From the NCBI GenBank assembly GCA_008828725.1, contig MEHQ01003342.1, positions 325,054-389,053 of the forward strand: a stretch of 64,000 nt of DNA, written 5' to 3'. The notes beneath the pieces are model-generated. The model had not been told where the DNA came from. It saw nothing but the letters and a program-made list of their open reading frames with translations, and searched no databases. The position numbers and the translations under genes were made by a program. Positions 23,130 to 34,259 of the stretch are shown here, one piece after another (within the stretch, counting starts at the first letter, position 1; each line of letters begins with the position of its first letter). The DNA comes from Saccharina japonica (lineage: Eukaryota; Sar; Phaeophyceae; Laminariales; Laminariaceae).

Positions 23130-24397
23130 ATAGTGCTACACAAGAACCTCATGCGGCTCCGTCTGTTCATGGCAAAACCCGACGAGCCAATACCGGACGC
23201 ACCGAAGGATTGGCTGCCCCCGGTTGCCAGATCGTTCACGCCTCCCCCGGGGAGAAACCCATCGGGTGATGCGGCCGAGGCGAGTGGGAGTGCGAGAGAG
23301 TGCGGTAAAGAGTCACCAGGGGGGTATGATAGATAATTGGCAACCAGTGTACCTGGTATGGAGATACTTTGTGTGCTGCTGTGTATACTACAGCAGAATG
23401 TGTTTCATGTACTTCGTATGCTATTGAAACTGCTTTGTGAATCGTGTACCGGTATATATTAACAGTGTGCTATTGATATGTGTATATCCAACGAAAAACA
23501 TACTATTAGTATCGTATTAACACACCTCGAAGTATTATGTGACTCTATGAGAACCATTTCTGAAGTGAAGAACACACTCATGTTCCTGGTATACGACTAT
23601 ACTAAACAAAACTGCTATCTCTCCATCTACCGTCGCCTGCCATGTTTTCCTCGCGTCGTGTTACCCCCTCTTTTTTTGCCCCGCCTTCGTCGCTGAAGGG
23701 AGGTGACGCGCAAGGAGAGGAGGATATGGAGGAGGAGACTGGGTCACCGCAAAAGGGGAAGCCAGGTGCGCCCGACCAGGCACAGCAGCAGGCTCAACCT
23801 GGGTCGTCGTACATGCCACCACCACCGCCCCCGGGTGCCCAACAACCGCTATCATCATCGTCATACACCGGAAAAGATCACCGCTTTTCCCCCGCGGAGG
23901 GTGACCAGAAGGATGGGAGTTCCGCCGGGGTGAAGGTCGAAGAACTAGAGGGAGGGGAGATGTCAGAAAAAGGACCGCGAAGGAGAAGACCGCCGCCGAA
24001 GGGGCCGCCGTCGCGCACGCCGGCCGCCGCTTCTTCTGCTTCGGCTCCGTCTTCTTACTTTTCGTGCTCTTTCAAGCGCGGGAAAAAGCGCCGCCAGAGG
24101 ACCCAAGGCGGTGGCGGCATTGCCGTTGGCAGTAGCAACGTCGGGGATAGTGGTAGCGGTGGCGGCGGCGGCGGCGGCGATGGAGGCGGTGGTGGTAGTG
24201 GTGGTAGTGGTAGTAGCGGCGGCGGAGGCGGTAGCAGTGGCGTTGGTAGCAGCAGCGGGGGTGGCGATGGTAGTGGCGGTGGAGGTAGCGGTGGAGGTGG
24301 CGGTGGGGGTGGCGCTGGTAGCGGCAGCGGAGCAAGCGTCGGCGGGGCTAGTGGCGGCCGGGCTAGCGGTAGCGGCGGCAGAGGAAGGGGCGGTAGA

Positions 24398-24428
<31 letters not shown>

Positions 24429-25363
24429 CCAGCCGTGCTGGCGGCCCCGACGGCCTAGGGATGATGTTGAACTTGGGGATGCTCCGTGGGCACGGCTCGC
24501 CGCACATCCACGGCCACGTTCCCTTCTTACCGCCACCCCAAATGGCTGCAAGCTTCGGCCCCCCTAGTTTTTCTCCTTTTCGGCCTCGTCCTCTTCGTCC
24601 TCCACCTCTTTCCACTCCTTCTGCGGCACCTGCTGCGGCTGCTTCTCCTGCTGCTGCTGCTGGTGCTACTGCTGCTGCTGCTCCTCCCACTGCTGCTGCT
24701 GCTCCTTCTGCTGCTCCTCCTCCTCCTCCTGCCGCTGCTGCCGCTGCCGCCGCTGCTGCTGCTGCCGCCGCTGCTGCTGCGCGTTACGCCCGCCCCCCAC
24801 CCTCACCGCCGGCGCCGCAACAGGCGCCGCCCCTGTCGACGCCGTGGCGGCCGCCGATGGCACAACCTTTTCTACCGATGCCAACGCCGGGGTCGGGGCA
24901 GCACGGCGATCGCTCCCATGGGCCGCCCCCATCCGCCCCGTGGCCGCCTGCTAGCCATCACAGTGTCGGAGGAGAAGCAGACGACGATGACGATGATGAC
25001 GGTATGCTGGTTGATGTTGGAGGGGACTCCGATGAAGCGCCGCCCCCGCTCCCCCTCACGGTACCGCCTCCGTCCCTACCCCCACCCCCGTCCTTGCCCC
25101 TACCCCCGCACGCGTCCTTGCCTTTACCCCCGCCACTGCCTCTTCCATTACCACTGCCCCTTCCGCTGCCCCCGCCCGCGCACATGCCCCCCCCCGAGAG
25201 CGATGTTGGGCGTGGTGCTGCGCCGGGCATAAACGAAGAGCTGATGCCGGATGCATATGGCGGACCGGTCCTCGCGCAGCCGTGGATGCCATCGGGGGCG
25301 CCTACGACGCCGTTGGACCAGTCTGGTGTTTCAAATCTTGGGTTCGACGAGGATCCTCTGTGA
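23130..25363 (+). CDS. 3' exons of a Gly/Pro/Ala-rich protein gene
   Basis: Two exons in matching phase 1: 23130-23304 (acceptor CCTACAG, donor GTAAAG) and 23703-25363 (acceptor GGGAG, stop TGA). The first gives HKNLMRLRLFMAKPDEPIPD then APKDWLPPVARSFTPPPGR, a block that looks conserved. The second is low complexity in order: acidic/glutamine part, basic KRGKKRRQR, about 100 residues of mostly glycine, a short ordered DGLGMMLNLGMLRGHG, an alanine/proline stretch, an acidic DDDDDDG patch, proline/leucine repeats, and an ordered end GVSNLGFDEDPL. The pattern suits a disordered nuclear or RNA-binding protein, but I do not recognise the family. It lacks an ATG in the first exon, so it begins further left, with no candidate exon found. 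The reading frame is kept through about 1660 bp of repeats, which supports real coding. Confidence 0.55.
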
Positions 25364-25382
25364 CCCCCCCTCCCCCCCCTGT

Positions 25383-25470
25383 ACGGTTGGTGCTAGCAAT
25401 GTCTGCCTGGTCGGTGAAAACCCGAAATGCTTCGTCCCGGCATTGTAAGGATGCGAGGGTGTCGTGGTTT
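25383..25470 (+). repeat. family-B element fragment in presumed 3' UTR
   Basis: GGTTGGTGCTAGCAATGTCT, GGTCGGTGAAAACCCGAAAT, CCCGGCATTGTAAGGATGCG. It starts about 20 bp after the stop codon of the preceding gene, so it is probably in its 3' UTR. Confidence 0.65.
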
Positions 25471-26202
25471 TTGTCATTATTATCATCGTCGCGTTGGGGT
25501 ACGGAGACTTTTAGCTCGGCGCGTGGAGCGAGCGGGCTTGTTTTTGTATATTAGTGGTGTTTCACTCTTGTGGTGGGTGGTAAGTGTTGGCCGTAGATGT
25601 AGCGTTAGGGTTTTGAGCGTATGCTCGGCTCGATCGGGGCCAATTTTTGTCCCGCCTTTTTTTGTTTGATGTTGTGCGCCTGACACAAGATAATTTTGCT
25701 GAAAGAGTATGCCTGCGTTGCGCAAAAGGATGCCCCTTGCCTGTGGAGGCTTTCCGTTTTCGTTGCCGGCAACAGCAGCAGCTGTTTTGGGGGGGGCATA
25801 GTAATCAGAGCCCAAGATTGGACCCGAAAAACACATATCCCTCGTATGTTTACCTTGCAATAGTTGATTGTGTACCTGGTACCTATTTGTCGCTTTGTTG
25901 TAATAAGGCTCATCATGGGTAGAGTGATTGGTTTAATAATTTACAAATGGGCCCGGTGGCCACAGCCGTGGCACCTCAACATAATAGCTCCCCGTGTTTC
26001 GTTGGTTTTTGGAGCGAGCGGTGCATGCGCGTCTCGAGGCAGGACGGTTTCTCCACCTCTAGCGAGCAAAATATGCTAGAAGACTGCGGTTTGACCCCTT
26101 CACTGACCGCCCCCTACACTAAAAATAGTTTGTTGAGGCCAAGGAGGCCTTGAAGCGCCCAAAAAGGCCGGTCACTTAGCGCATTTTTCTCGCGAGAGGA
26201 TT

Positions 26203-26445
26203 CCACACCTCGGACAGACCACGATCTACGTAGATCATCTAGATCCCTGACCTGCCGTTGTGATATGCTGTGCAGGGTCTACAGATAGATTCAATCCAGG
26301 AAAAACGTCCTAGATCAGGCGGATTACGCGGCTCCCACCCGGCAACATGAGCTACGAGATCCTCCAGATCAGGAATGTATCTACCCTGGAAGATCTGCAG
26401 TAGATCATCAAGTCGAAATCGATTATTTGTCCAAGGTGTGGAGGA
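26203..26445 (+). mobile_element. GATC-rich MITE
   Basis: Terminal inverted repeats CCACACCTCGGACA and TGTCCAAGGTGTGG enclose about 240 bp rich in AGATC units, with the core CGGCTCCCACCCGGCAACAT. No coding capacity. Relatives lie at 10975-11240, 58560-59090 and 61857-62140. Confidence 0.65.
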
Positions 26446-27077
26446 TTGGTTCTACGCAGCTACGTACTAATAATGTGCTGTCCAAGGTGTACTAATAATG
26501 TGGAGGCGGTACACATTGCTCAAACGGAGGGGTGTCTTTTCAGGGGTCGATCTCCGTCCATCCCGACGACGCGCGCAGATCGTCCACCGGGCTCTCGCCG
26601 TCGCCGGCAAGGCGGCCATACTCGGCATGCCACGGCAGCGGGGGTATCGTCCTGTTGGTCCATCCGGTAGCATCCAGGGGAGTCGACGACCCTCCGTCCT
26701 TCACACGAGGACTTCGTGTAGAACGGGCGCGACCGGCGCATCAGGCAGCTTGCAAGATTGAGTCCCGACCAAATCGGCAAAGAGAAATGTCACAGCGGGT
26801 GTACGTATTGGTAACAAAAACCGCATGAATTAAAAAAAAAATGTAGAAAAGCTTACGAGGGAGACTACAAAAAAAACTTCCTTTTTCCCAACAGCGCTTC
26901 ACCACGATAAAATAATTCCACCTCGCTACGAGTACACGTATGTACCAACGCCGGAAAACAGCGGTGACTGCGGGAACTCGATGGTCGCTCAAACTGGCGG
27001 CACCATGGCCGCCGCATTGCTAATCAACAATAAACGAAAAGCATGAAACAATAAAACGGCATAAGAACACATCTACC

Positions 27078-27146
27078 TACCAGTCTGTCCCAAAACATAA
27101 GGCAGGTTCGGACATCGTGCGGCATATGTTTCGGGACAGACTGGTA
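27078..27146. mobile_element. short hairpin element (MITE-like)
   Basis: TACCAGTCTGTCCCAAAACA and its near reverse complement TGTTTCGGGACAGACTGGTA enclose about 25 bp. A partial relative (AGTCTGTCCCAAACATG) lies at about 9774. Confidence 0.65.
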
Positions 27147-27545
27147 TACCACAGCTGAACAACAAAACCGACACACCCTTCCCGAAAAAGCAGACATCAC
27201 TTGTTGCACAGCGTCGCCGGCAACGTCCTACCGTTGCTGCGGCCAACGTCGACCCCGTTCGGGCGGACAGGGGCTACCCAGAACTGTTGCACCGCCATCC
27301 CCAAACGAGGGCTGCCTTACCCCAGGATAAAACAAAAATGAAACATATTCTACTTTGAAACTTGACCCTATCCCCAGCTTCCTGAGAATTTTCTCGGGAC
27401 AATGTTGCAATGAGGAGATAGCGTGGACTATCAACCATAGTGTCGAAGCTGGGCCAAGTAATATACAATACTGCCCCAAGCTGCCGCACTCCACGACGGC
27501 ACAAGCCGCCATGTGTGCAGCCGTTTTAATAAAAGTACTATTTTA

Positions 27546-27777
27546 ACGGGTCCGAAATCGACCTTTAGTCGCGACAATGAACACTCAACGGGTCTGAAAC
27601 CGACTTTTTTGTTCGGACAACGAGCATGCCAACGTGTCTGAAATTGGGGTTTGTGTCCCGCCAACGAACACTTCAACAACGGGTAGAAAACCGAATCAAT
27701 CTTATGTCCCGACAACGAATATTTCAACGGGACTGAAATCGACTTTTTTCTACCGACAATGATTACTTCCAACACAG
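27546..27777 (+). repeat. ~46-bp minisatellite, five units
   Basis: Units begin AACGGGTCTGAAA(A/T)CGAC, then T-rich, then CGACAACGAACA(C/T)TTC. Units differ by several bases, suggesting an old array. Confidence 0.75.
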
Positions 27778-28233
27778 GTCCGAAGTAAAACGTTCCCAAG
27801 TATTTACTATGTCAACGGTCAAATTCGTACTGCTTACACTATTAATACCACCCTTTTAGTTTACACCAAAATAGGTGTTCGTTCGTCCGCACACTTCTAC
27901 CACAGCAGTGTCGGCTCTATAAGCACAGCGGGGTGCGAACGATGCGCATCGAACTCTTAGGTGGCGCCATCCAGAGCTAGCGAGAAAACGCTAAAAAACA
28001 AACACGGGGCAAGCATGAACACATACATATATATATATATATATAAATCAGGCACACGGCAACCCGTGAAACACCTCTCAAGCGCGACGCTTACTGCCAG
28101 CCACCAGTCTATGAGCCGCTGAATACATCGCCGGTCGGGCTATGGCCTGACGGGGTATTGCCTGATGGGCTACAGGAGCTATCACCTAAAGGAGTATGTC
28201 CTGAGGGAAAACAACATTAACCAAAACCCAAGA

Positions 28234-29165
28234 TTAAGCTACTTTTCCAGCCGCCGGAATGGCTGGGGCTAATGCTCGGCCTTCTAAAGCTCGCCACACG
28301 TACGTGTGAGTCGCCAGCATGATCGCCGCCCCCGGGATCCCGCGGCCGAACGCCACCGGCCACCCCATGTAAAACCTTCGCAACCCCCCCTCGCGAAACA
28401 CGCGCGCCACCGTCGCGACGGCCCCGGGCACGGACTCGCCGTCCTTGGGCTCGGCTGCCTGGATGATCGTCTTGGTCATGTCCAAAGGTAGCGCCACTGG
28501 TATTCATAGAAGGACGAGGGAGGGAGGGAGGGAGGGAGGGAGGGAGGGAGGGAGGGAGGGAGGGAGGGAGGGAGGGAGGGAGGGAGGGAGGGAGGGAGGG
28601 AGGGAGGGAGGGAGGGAGGGAGGGAGGGAGGGAGGGAGGGAGGGAGGGAGGGAGGGAGGGAGGGAGGGAGGGAGGGAGGGAGGGAGGGAGGGAGGGAGGG
28701 AGGGAGGGAGGGAGGGAGGGAGGGAGGGAGGGAGGGAGGGAGGGAGGGAGGGAGGGAGGGAGGGAGGGAGGGAGGGAGGGAGGGAGGGAGGGAGGGAGGG
28801 AGGGAGGGAGGGAGGGAGGGAGGGAGGGAGGGAGGGAGGGAGGGAGGGAGGGAGGGAGGGAGGGAGGGAGGGAGGGAGGGAGGGAGGGGGGGGGGGGGGT
28901 GTAAAGGCAGGCAAGAAGGGAGATAGAGAGAGAAAGAGAGAGAAAGAGAGGGATAGAGAGATACGAAGAGAGGGAGAGAGGTGTACTATATCGAGAGAGA
29001 GAGAAAGAGAGCGAGAGAGGGAGAAAGAGAGAGAGAGAGAGAGAAAGAGAGAGGGGGGAGAGAGAAAGAGAAAGGGAGAGAAAGCGCGAGAGAGATACAA
29101 AGAGAGGGAGAGAGATGTACTGTTTCGAGAGAGAGAGATACAAAGAGAGGGGGAGAGGTGTACTG

Positions 29166-29218
<53 letters not shown>

Positions 29219-32200
29219 AGGTCAGGAAATTACGCAATATCGGCAGGGTATGCGAGGCCTATATCGCGACCACAATATTGGAAATAAACACCCGCGCACG
29301 CGTCGGCTGCCACCACGGAGAAGAACAGGCGGTGCGACACCCTCTCGAAGCGAACCCAGCAATGATAGCGCAACGTGTCGCACCGCAGTGGGTCATTTCG
29401 CGAGACGTACCCGTCCAAAAGCTGACCCCTGCGGTGGATCCAGCCAGAAGCATGATGTCGAAATCTGTGGGTCCCTTATTCTGCACCCCGTCTCCGTGCC
29501 GATACCGCATCAAGACGCGCTTGGTCGTGTCGAAGGACAGGAAAAAAGCACCCATGCCAAGGGAGTCTCTCGTGAAGGCGACCCTAAGTCCCTGTCACGC
29601 GGGGGCGACAAAATCGCGTGGATAGTCGACGTTAGATTGGCTGCGTGGTAACAGCCGGGGCAAAAACAATTTCGTAGGAGGTCGAAGGCCGCCAAAGCGT
29701 GCGACACGATACCAACCAACGGTGGTGACGCGAGGCATGCAACCCTTCTCTCGATCGGTCAGGCAGCGGGGATCTGTCTGCATATTCGCGCAAGAGGTCA
29801 AACATCACTTGCACAGCCGAACCCCAGCGTCTGACAGATTTCAGCGCTCTTAGCAGGAGCCAAAGGCGCATTGTCGTGTTTCCTTCTGCCCACCCCACCT
29901 CCCCCCCCCACCCTTCAGAGTGTTAATACCTTGAGCGGTTGACGAGCGGACGAAGGGTGGTGCTCGTGAAGAACGGGAACTCCCCGTTCGTTCGGATAAA
30001 CGCCGTCAACAGATGCCTTCATAAACACAACGCAAGATGCAAAATAGGCAAGCCAAAAAATACCTAGTCTAACCCCTTAACTCTTAACTCAACCCTCCAC
30101 CTCCGACCGACTGGGAAAGTTCTCGGAAAAATCTGTAATGAGGAATTTGTGTGAACTACGAGTATTAAGCACTAACCACTTTTGTCGAGGCTAGGTCAAG
30201 TCGTCACCACTATGTACCAGGTATGCGACGTACACCCCCGTTTTTTCGCCAGGAAAGCACGTCCCTGGGCCCGTCTCCAGGCGGCGCGCGCACCCACCTG
30301 CCACATGCTACGCACTCCCGACCGTCGCACGATCCTACGTATGCAGTCCACGGGCCCCTTGATGCTTGACGGGTTGCTTCGCGTATCTCTGTCAAACTGT
30401 AGCATCAGCCGCGTGCGCACGAGCTCTACAGGGGTGACGAGCAAGGAGTTCACCCCACCTTTGAGTGACAGAAAATTGAAGAACACCCCGCCGCGCCGCG
30501 CCGCGCGAAGATAACAGGGCAGGGGCGGATCGTGGGCCAAGGGGAAATTAAGAAAGTGTCACGCGCCGCACGAATAACATAGGGCAGGGGCGGATTGTGG
30601 GTGAACGGGATTTCATGAAGAATTGTCATACGTAGGAGCCTTCGACACTCTCACACGGTAGGCCACACAGTGCAATACCGCACAATATCACCCGGGTGAG
30701 AAGTAACACAGCCCCTCGCACGAATCTCCAAGCTCAATTTCTCGACAATGGGGAGAGTGAAAACGCCGAGCGATGATGCGTCTAAAGAAAAAAAATCTCC
30801 ACACAATATTTTTCCATGACCACCATTTTTGTCGTGTGTCCCCCCCTTGTTTTGGAAAAAAAAATAGTTCAGAAATTCATCTCAGGCAGTGTGTTATCTC
30901 GCGTGCTATACAACATAAAGCAAACGCTGATTTTTAGGATGCGAAGCATCAGCCAAGCAAGGCACACGAAAAGCTACAAGCAAGAGAAAGGGAGTGCGAG
31001 CTGGCAAAGGAAGCAAGTGCGTGGCGGCGGGGGCGGTGGGGCACCCATTCCGTAGCAGGAAATAAAACAAGAAAGAGGGCAAGCGGTAGTAGTGGGGGAT
31101 GGTGGAGCGTCCATTCTGCTCAGGTGAAAAGAAACCGACTTCGTATCGGGAATGTCACAATCCTATAAATGAATTTCGAGAGACTCGTCGTTCACTGTAC
31201 CGCGCAGCGTACTGGAGAAGATCACAGTACAGCCCGTCAGCCGTGTTTGCGGGACTCGGGATGTTTGGTCCTGGCTATTATTCTCAAGTGGAGACGATGA
31301 TGATCGTCCGAGGGCGTAAGAAGGCGACCATGCCGCGTGATCACGACGACGTCCGATACGGGATGGACAGAACATAATCTCAACAAAAAACAACCGAGAC
31401 TCACCGCCGAGTGCGCCGCAAGCGAATATCCCCGCCGGTGATTCGGCCAGCCCCCTCTTGTCCAGCACTCTCCTGGCGATCCCGTTCGTCGTGAAAATTA
31501 CGACTTTGAACGCCACTTGCGCCGCGAAGGGAAACGCCATGCCCTTGTACAACGCCCGCACGCCTGCCGGTAGCACACAAAACGTTCAATACGCATTATT
31601 AATACTAATATTCGAAATTAAACTACGTAGGCATCCGTAGTCAATAGTTCCGTGCGTAGAATGCCGCAATCACATTTTCTTCGCACAGCTGAAGCTTGAA
31701 ATGTTGATGCTTCCCTTTCCATTCAAGCTCTGATGATAGGGCTCCTTGGGGGTCATAACCCGGATTAGTATCGAGGGAGCGGACACGGACAAGCTACGCT
31801 GGCTGTGGGGACCAGCGAGGGAGAAGAACGGGCAGTCTTAAGAACAAATGAAACGACCATAAAGGTAGCCATAACGGCAACGGCGCAACGGTGATGATAG
31901 CAACGGTAACGGAACGGTAACGGCAACGGTATCGGCAACGGCAACGGCAACAATAACGGTAAAACGTGAACGGTAAAACGGTTGCGGTCAATCGGTAACG
32001 ACTCTCGACACCACAATGGCGGCGGCGGTGCCGCAATAATTACAGCACGATACCGGCACTCAAAGAGGGCGACCTTTCGCGTGCCCCCAGAGCGACAAGC
32101 GGGAGCGCGAGATGCCGTGGTTACCGCCGCCGTACCTTCGTTCCTGACGGTGCCGGCGATGCACGAGCGAACGCTTTGAGGCTTGCCCTGGCTCCCAGAC

Positions 32201-33405
32201 ATCTGCAGCCGCGTCCGAATCTGCGATGCACCGCCGTTACGGGAACAAAACGTACCAGAAGTTCAAGTTTGCATCTAGAGGGTGCAAGTACTCGTAGGAA
32301 CCGAAGATGTCGGTTGACGGTCTATTAATGATTTTGGCCTGTCGAGGCCTCTTTAGTCTTAATATGCTCATTTTAATGTGGGAACTTCCTTGACGGCTGT
32401 CCGTCAAGACGAAATACCAGGAATACTATCAATAATACTGCTGCATAATTATTGCAAGGGCTAGATAAAGCAAGTGGACTGAGTACACGAGTGCCAGCGC
32501 TCCTACCCCCCCTATGCTGTATCCCAGAGGTAAGTATAGCAGCAGTGCGGAACGGTATGCCATTGCCATTGTACTACCTGGTATATACACACATACTGAG
32601 CTTGCAGCGCCTAAACGCGGCGCAATATGTTTCCCGAATTATGGCATCAATACTTTGTGTTTTCAAATTTTCACCCTGAGAAGCTGACAAGGAGACTTTC
32701 TGTTTTAAATCGTTGCTGTCAGCTGACCGCTGTTGTTGCTGTTGCTCTTGTTATGCTACAGGCAAGCCCTCTAACCCTCAGCAGTTTCTACGTCGTAAAA
32801 GAAAGCGTGAAAGCGCTCACCGTGTCCATGGGATACATGACCGAGATGGACGCCATCCCTGCGCACCCCCCCGCGATGATGTCTCTCGCTGCAACGGTTG
32901 CAATGTCACCGTTTACGGACGATATATTGTGCACAGACAGGCGCAACAAGGGCGTGGAACATAAATGACAGCAGCTTCATTTTAGCGTATGTTAGCAGTA
33001 GTAGTCGTCGCATATCAACAAGACTGCTGCTGTACCTTGCCTGTATACCATTGTCATTGTTGTGACTGCTGCTGCTGCTGTGCCCTCCCTGCCTTTCAAC
33101 ATACCAGCGAACAAGAAACGTTTCACATCCATCTCGATAGCACGACAGTTTTACAGCGTAACGTCTCTGACTTTTGCTTGCATACCGAAGAAACAAGACA
33201 CCACCCTCCAGCAAGTGCGTATGCAAAGCTGGGCCTAACGGCAATACAGCCAACATTCTATTCGGGACTAAGACAGGAGCAGGGCGCTCGACAGCACCGA
33301 TCACTAGTTCGTACATTCCCAAAGGTACGCGTGAAAACGCGTGACTGAGATGCGTGCGAGCAACCCAAAAGGTAGCTTGCAAGCAACCTCACCTGCATCA
33401 GACAT
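28234..33405 (-). CDS. mitochondrial carrier family (SLC25) protein
   Basis: Expected role: exchange or uniport of a metabolite across the inner mitochondrial membrane; the substrate cannot be read from sequence. Seven exons, all phases matching: 33393-33405 (ATG, only 13 bp, MSDA), 32821-32888, 32136-32220, 31405-31563, 30298-30458, 29411-29591, 28234-28496 (stop TAA). The product is 309 residues, normal for the family. All three repeats are complete with the P-x-[DE]-x2-[KR] signature: PMDTIRTRLQ, PVELVRTRLM and PLDMTKTIIQ, each followed by the usual second helix (for example GMAFPFAAQVAFKVVIF). The N-terminus has no extension, as usual for carriers. It is transcribed away from BUD13, from a shared promoter of about 290 bp. 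Exons 1-4 are present again in the inverted copies at 38484-40484 and 43885-45884; exon 1 alone recurs at 47218-47230. Only this copy runs on into exons 5-7. Confidence 0.9.
28514..28899 (+). repeat. GGGA tetranucleotide array, ~93 copies
   Basis: An uninterrupted GGGA repeat of about 375 bp ends in a run of 12 G. It lies in the last intron of the carrier gene. On the transcribed strand it reads TCCC and ends about 15 bp before the acceptor at 28497, so it doubles as a giant polypyrimidine tract. Confidence 0.95.
28918..29216 (+). repeat. GAGA-rich array
   Basis: GA dinucleotides with AAAG and GGGA interruptions continue the purine-only strand of the GGGA array, giving almost 700 bp of purine/pyrimidine asymmetry in one intron. 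The frames of arginine/glutamate or serine/leucine over it are artefacts. Confidence 0.9.
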
Positions 33406-33692
33406 CCTTGGTTTTCTGGTCTCGATGGATGGCTCTTGCTTCATGCCAACCACTCACGGATTATTCGCTGTGTGGGCCACGGTACCCGCAGCAACACGGC
33501 AGCTACGACGTGGTTTCGCGAGGGATCAAACGCCAAGAAAAGCAGCCAAACAGAGGGCGAAATTGTGCCGCAGGGGACAGTAGAAATTGATCCCTCAAGA
33601 AAACGCTAAAATGCAAACTTGAAACCCTTTCTCAGCGTGGAGGTGATAAGTGAACACAAGCACACAAGAAGAAGGTTGCCCTTTTGGACACC
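33406..33692. promoter_or_regulatory. divergent promoter between carrier gene and BUD13
   Basis: The two ATG codons are 287 bp apart and point outward, so both genes should share this DNA. There is no clear TATA box. A 10-bp dyad GAGGGATCAA (33520-33529) and TTGATCCCTC (33587-33596) is a candidate regulator site. The segment is repeated at 38198-38483, 43600-43884 and 47231-47517. Confidence 0.6.
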
Positions 33693-34259
33693 ATGAGCTC
33701 TAAGTTAGACTACCTGAAGAAGTATGGGATGCCAGGTGAGACGAGCGTGCTTGAGTGTGGCTTCCATTGTTGGTGGTGTGGAAACTCGGAAGTACCTGTG
33801 AGCCAAAATATTTGCAATATCCTCAACACACGGTGTTCACTCACAGAGGAAGTTACACACCTGTGGGTACAGCCGTGCAGCAGTCTTCGCCCACACGTAG
33901 CGTACAAGCGTACGGGTACGGCGTACGGCTTTCTTCGACCGTATCAGTTATCTGTTGTCAGTTGCCAGTTATCTCTGTCCCATTGCTGCTATCTCCTGCT
34001 GTATACGAGTACCTCCTGGCTGGTTTGGATCATCGTGGGTTGACATCGCGCTATGATATCGATGATGTTGCATAATATGTACTTGCATACCCTCTGGTGT
34101 ACCCAACCTACGAGGTAAATACAACATCGGTACGTAGCAGAGTCCAACGTGATGCCTGCGCAGCCCCTGCTTCATGGAAGGCAAATTCAGCCTGCTTTGG
34201 GCTGTGGGCTGTGAGCTGTGAGCTGTGAGTATCCTTCTTGTCGAATATGCGGAAGCGCA

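Larger units (their letters stand above)
25364..28233. other. intergenic region with MITEs and a minisatellite
   Basis: No supported gene. Contents listed separately: family-B fragment 25383-25470, GATC-rich MITE 26203-26445, hairpin 27078-27146, minisatellite 27546-27777. A TA dinucleotide run lies at about 28025-28046. The frames at 26500-26800 are open on both strands but show no recognisable domain. Confidence 0.5.

Noticed and set aside
26520-26828. Open frames on both strands, considered as a transposon protein
   Set aside because: No recognisable motif on either strand and no repeats at the ends.
28445-29287. Long arginine/glutamate/glycine open frame, and serine/leucine/proline frames on the other strand
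   Set aside because: It is produced by the GGGA and GA repeats; the true coding here is the carrier's last exon, 28234-28496, which ends before the array.
29930-30010. Possible extra carrier exon (a TNGEFPFFTSTT-like frame)
   Set aside because: Carrier repeat 2 is completed directly by the exon at 29411-29591 (GLRVAFTRDSLGMG), so inserting this stretch would disrupt the domain.
31765-32202. 145-codon frame over carrier exon 3, repeated in the copies
   Set aside because: Only its first 28 codons match the carrier exon; the rest runs into an intronic CGTTAC-type repeat.
32906-33382. 158-codon minus-strand frame repeated in all four duplicated copies
   Set aside because: It lies in carrier intron 1, overlaps the exon 1 and 2 splice sites, and has no domain; its multiplicity only reflects the duplication.
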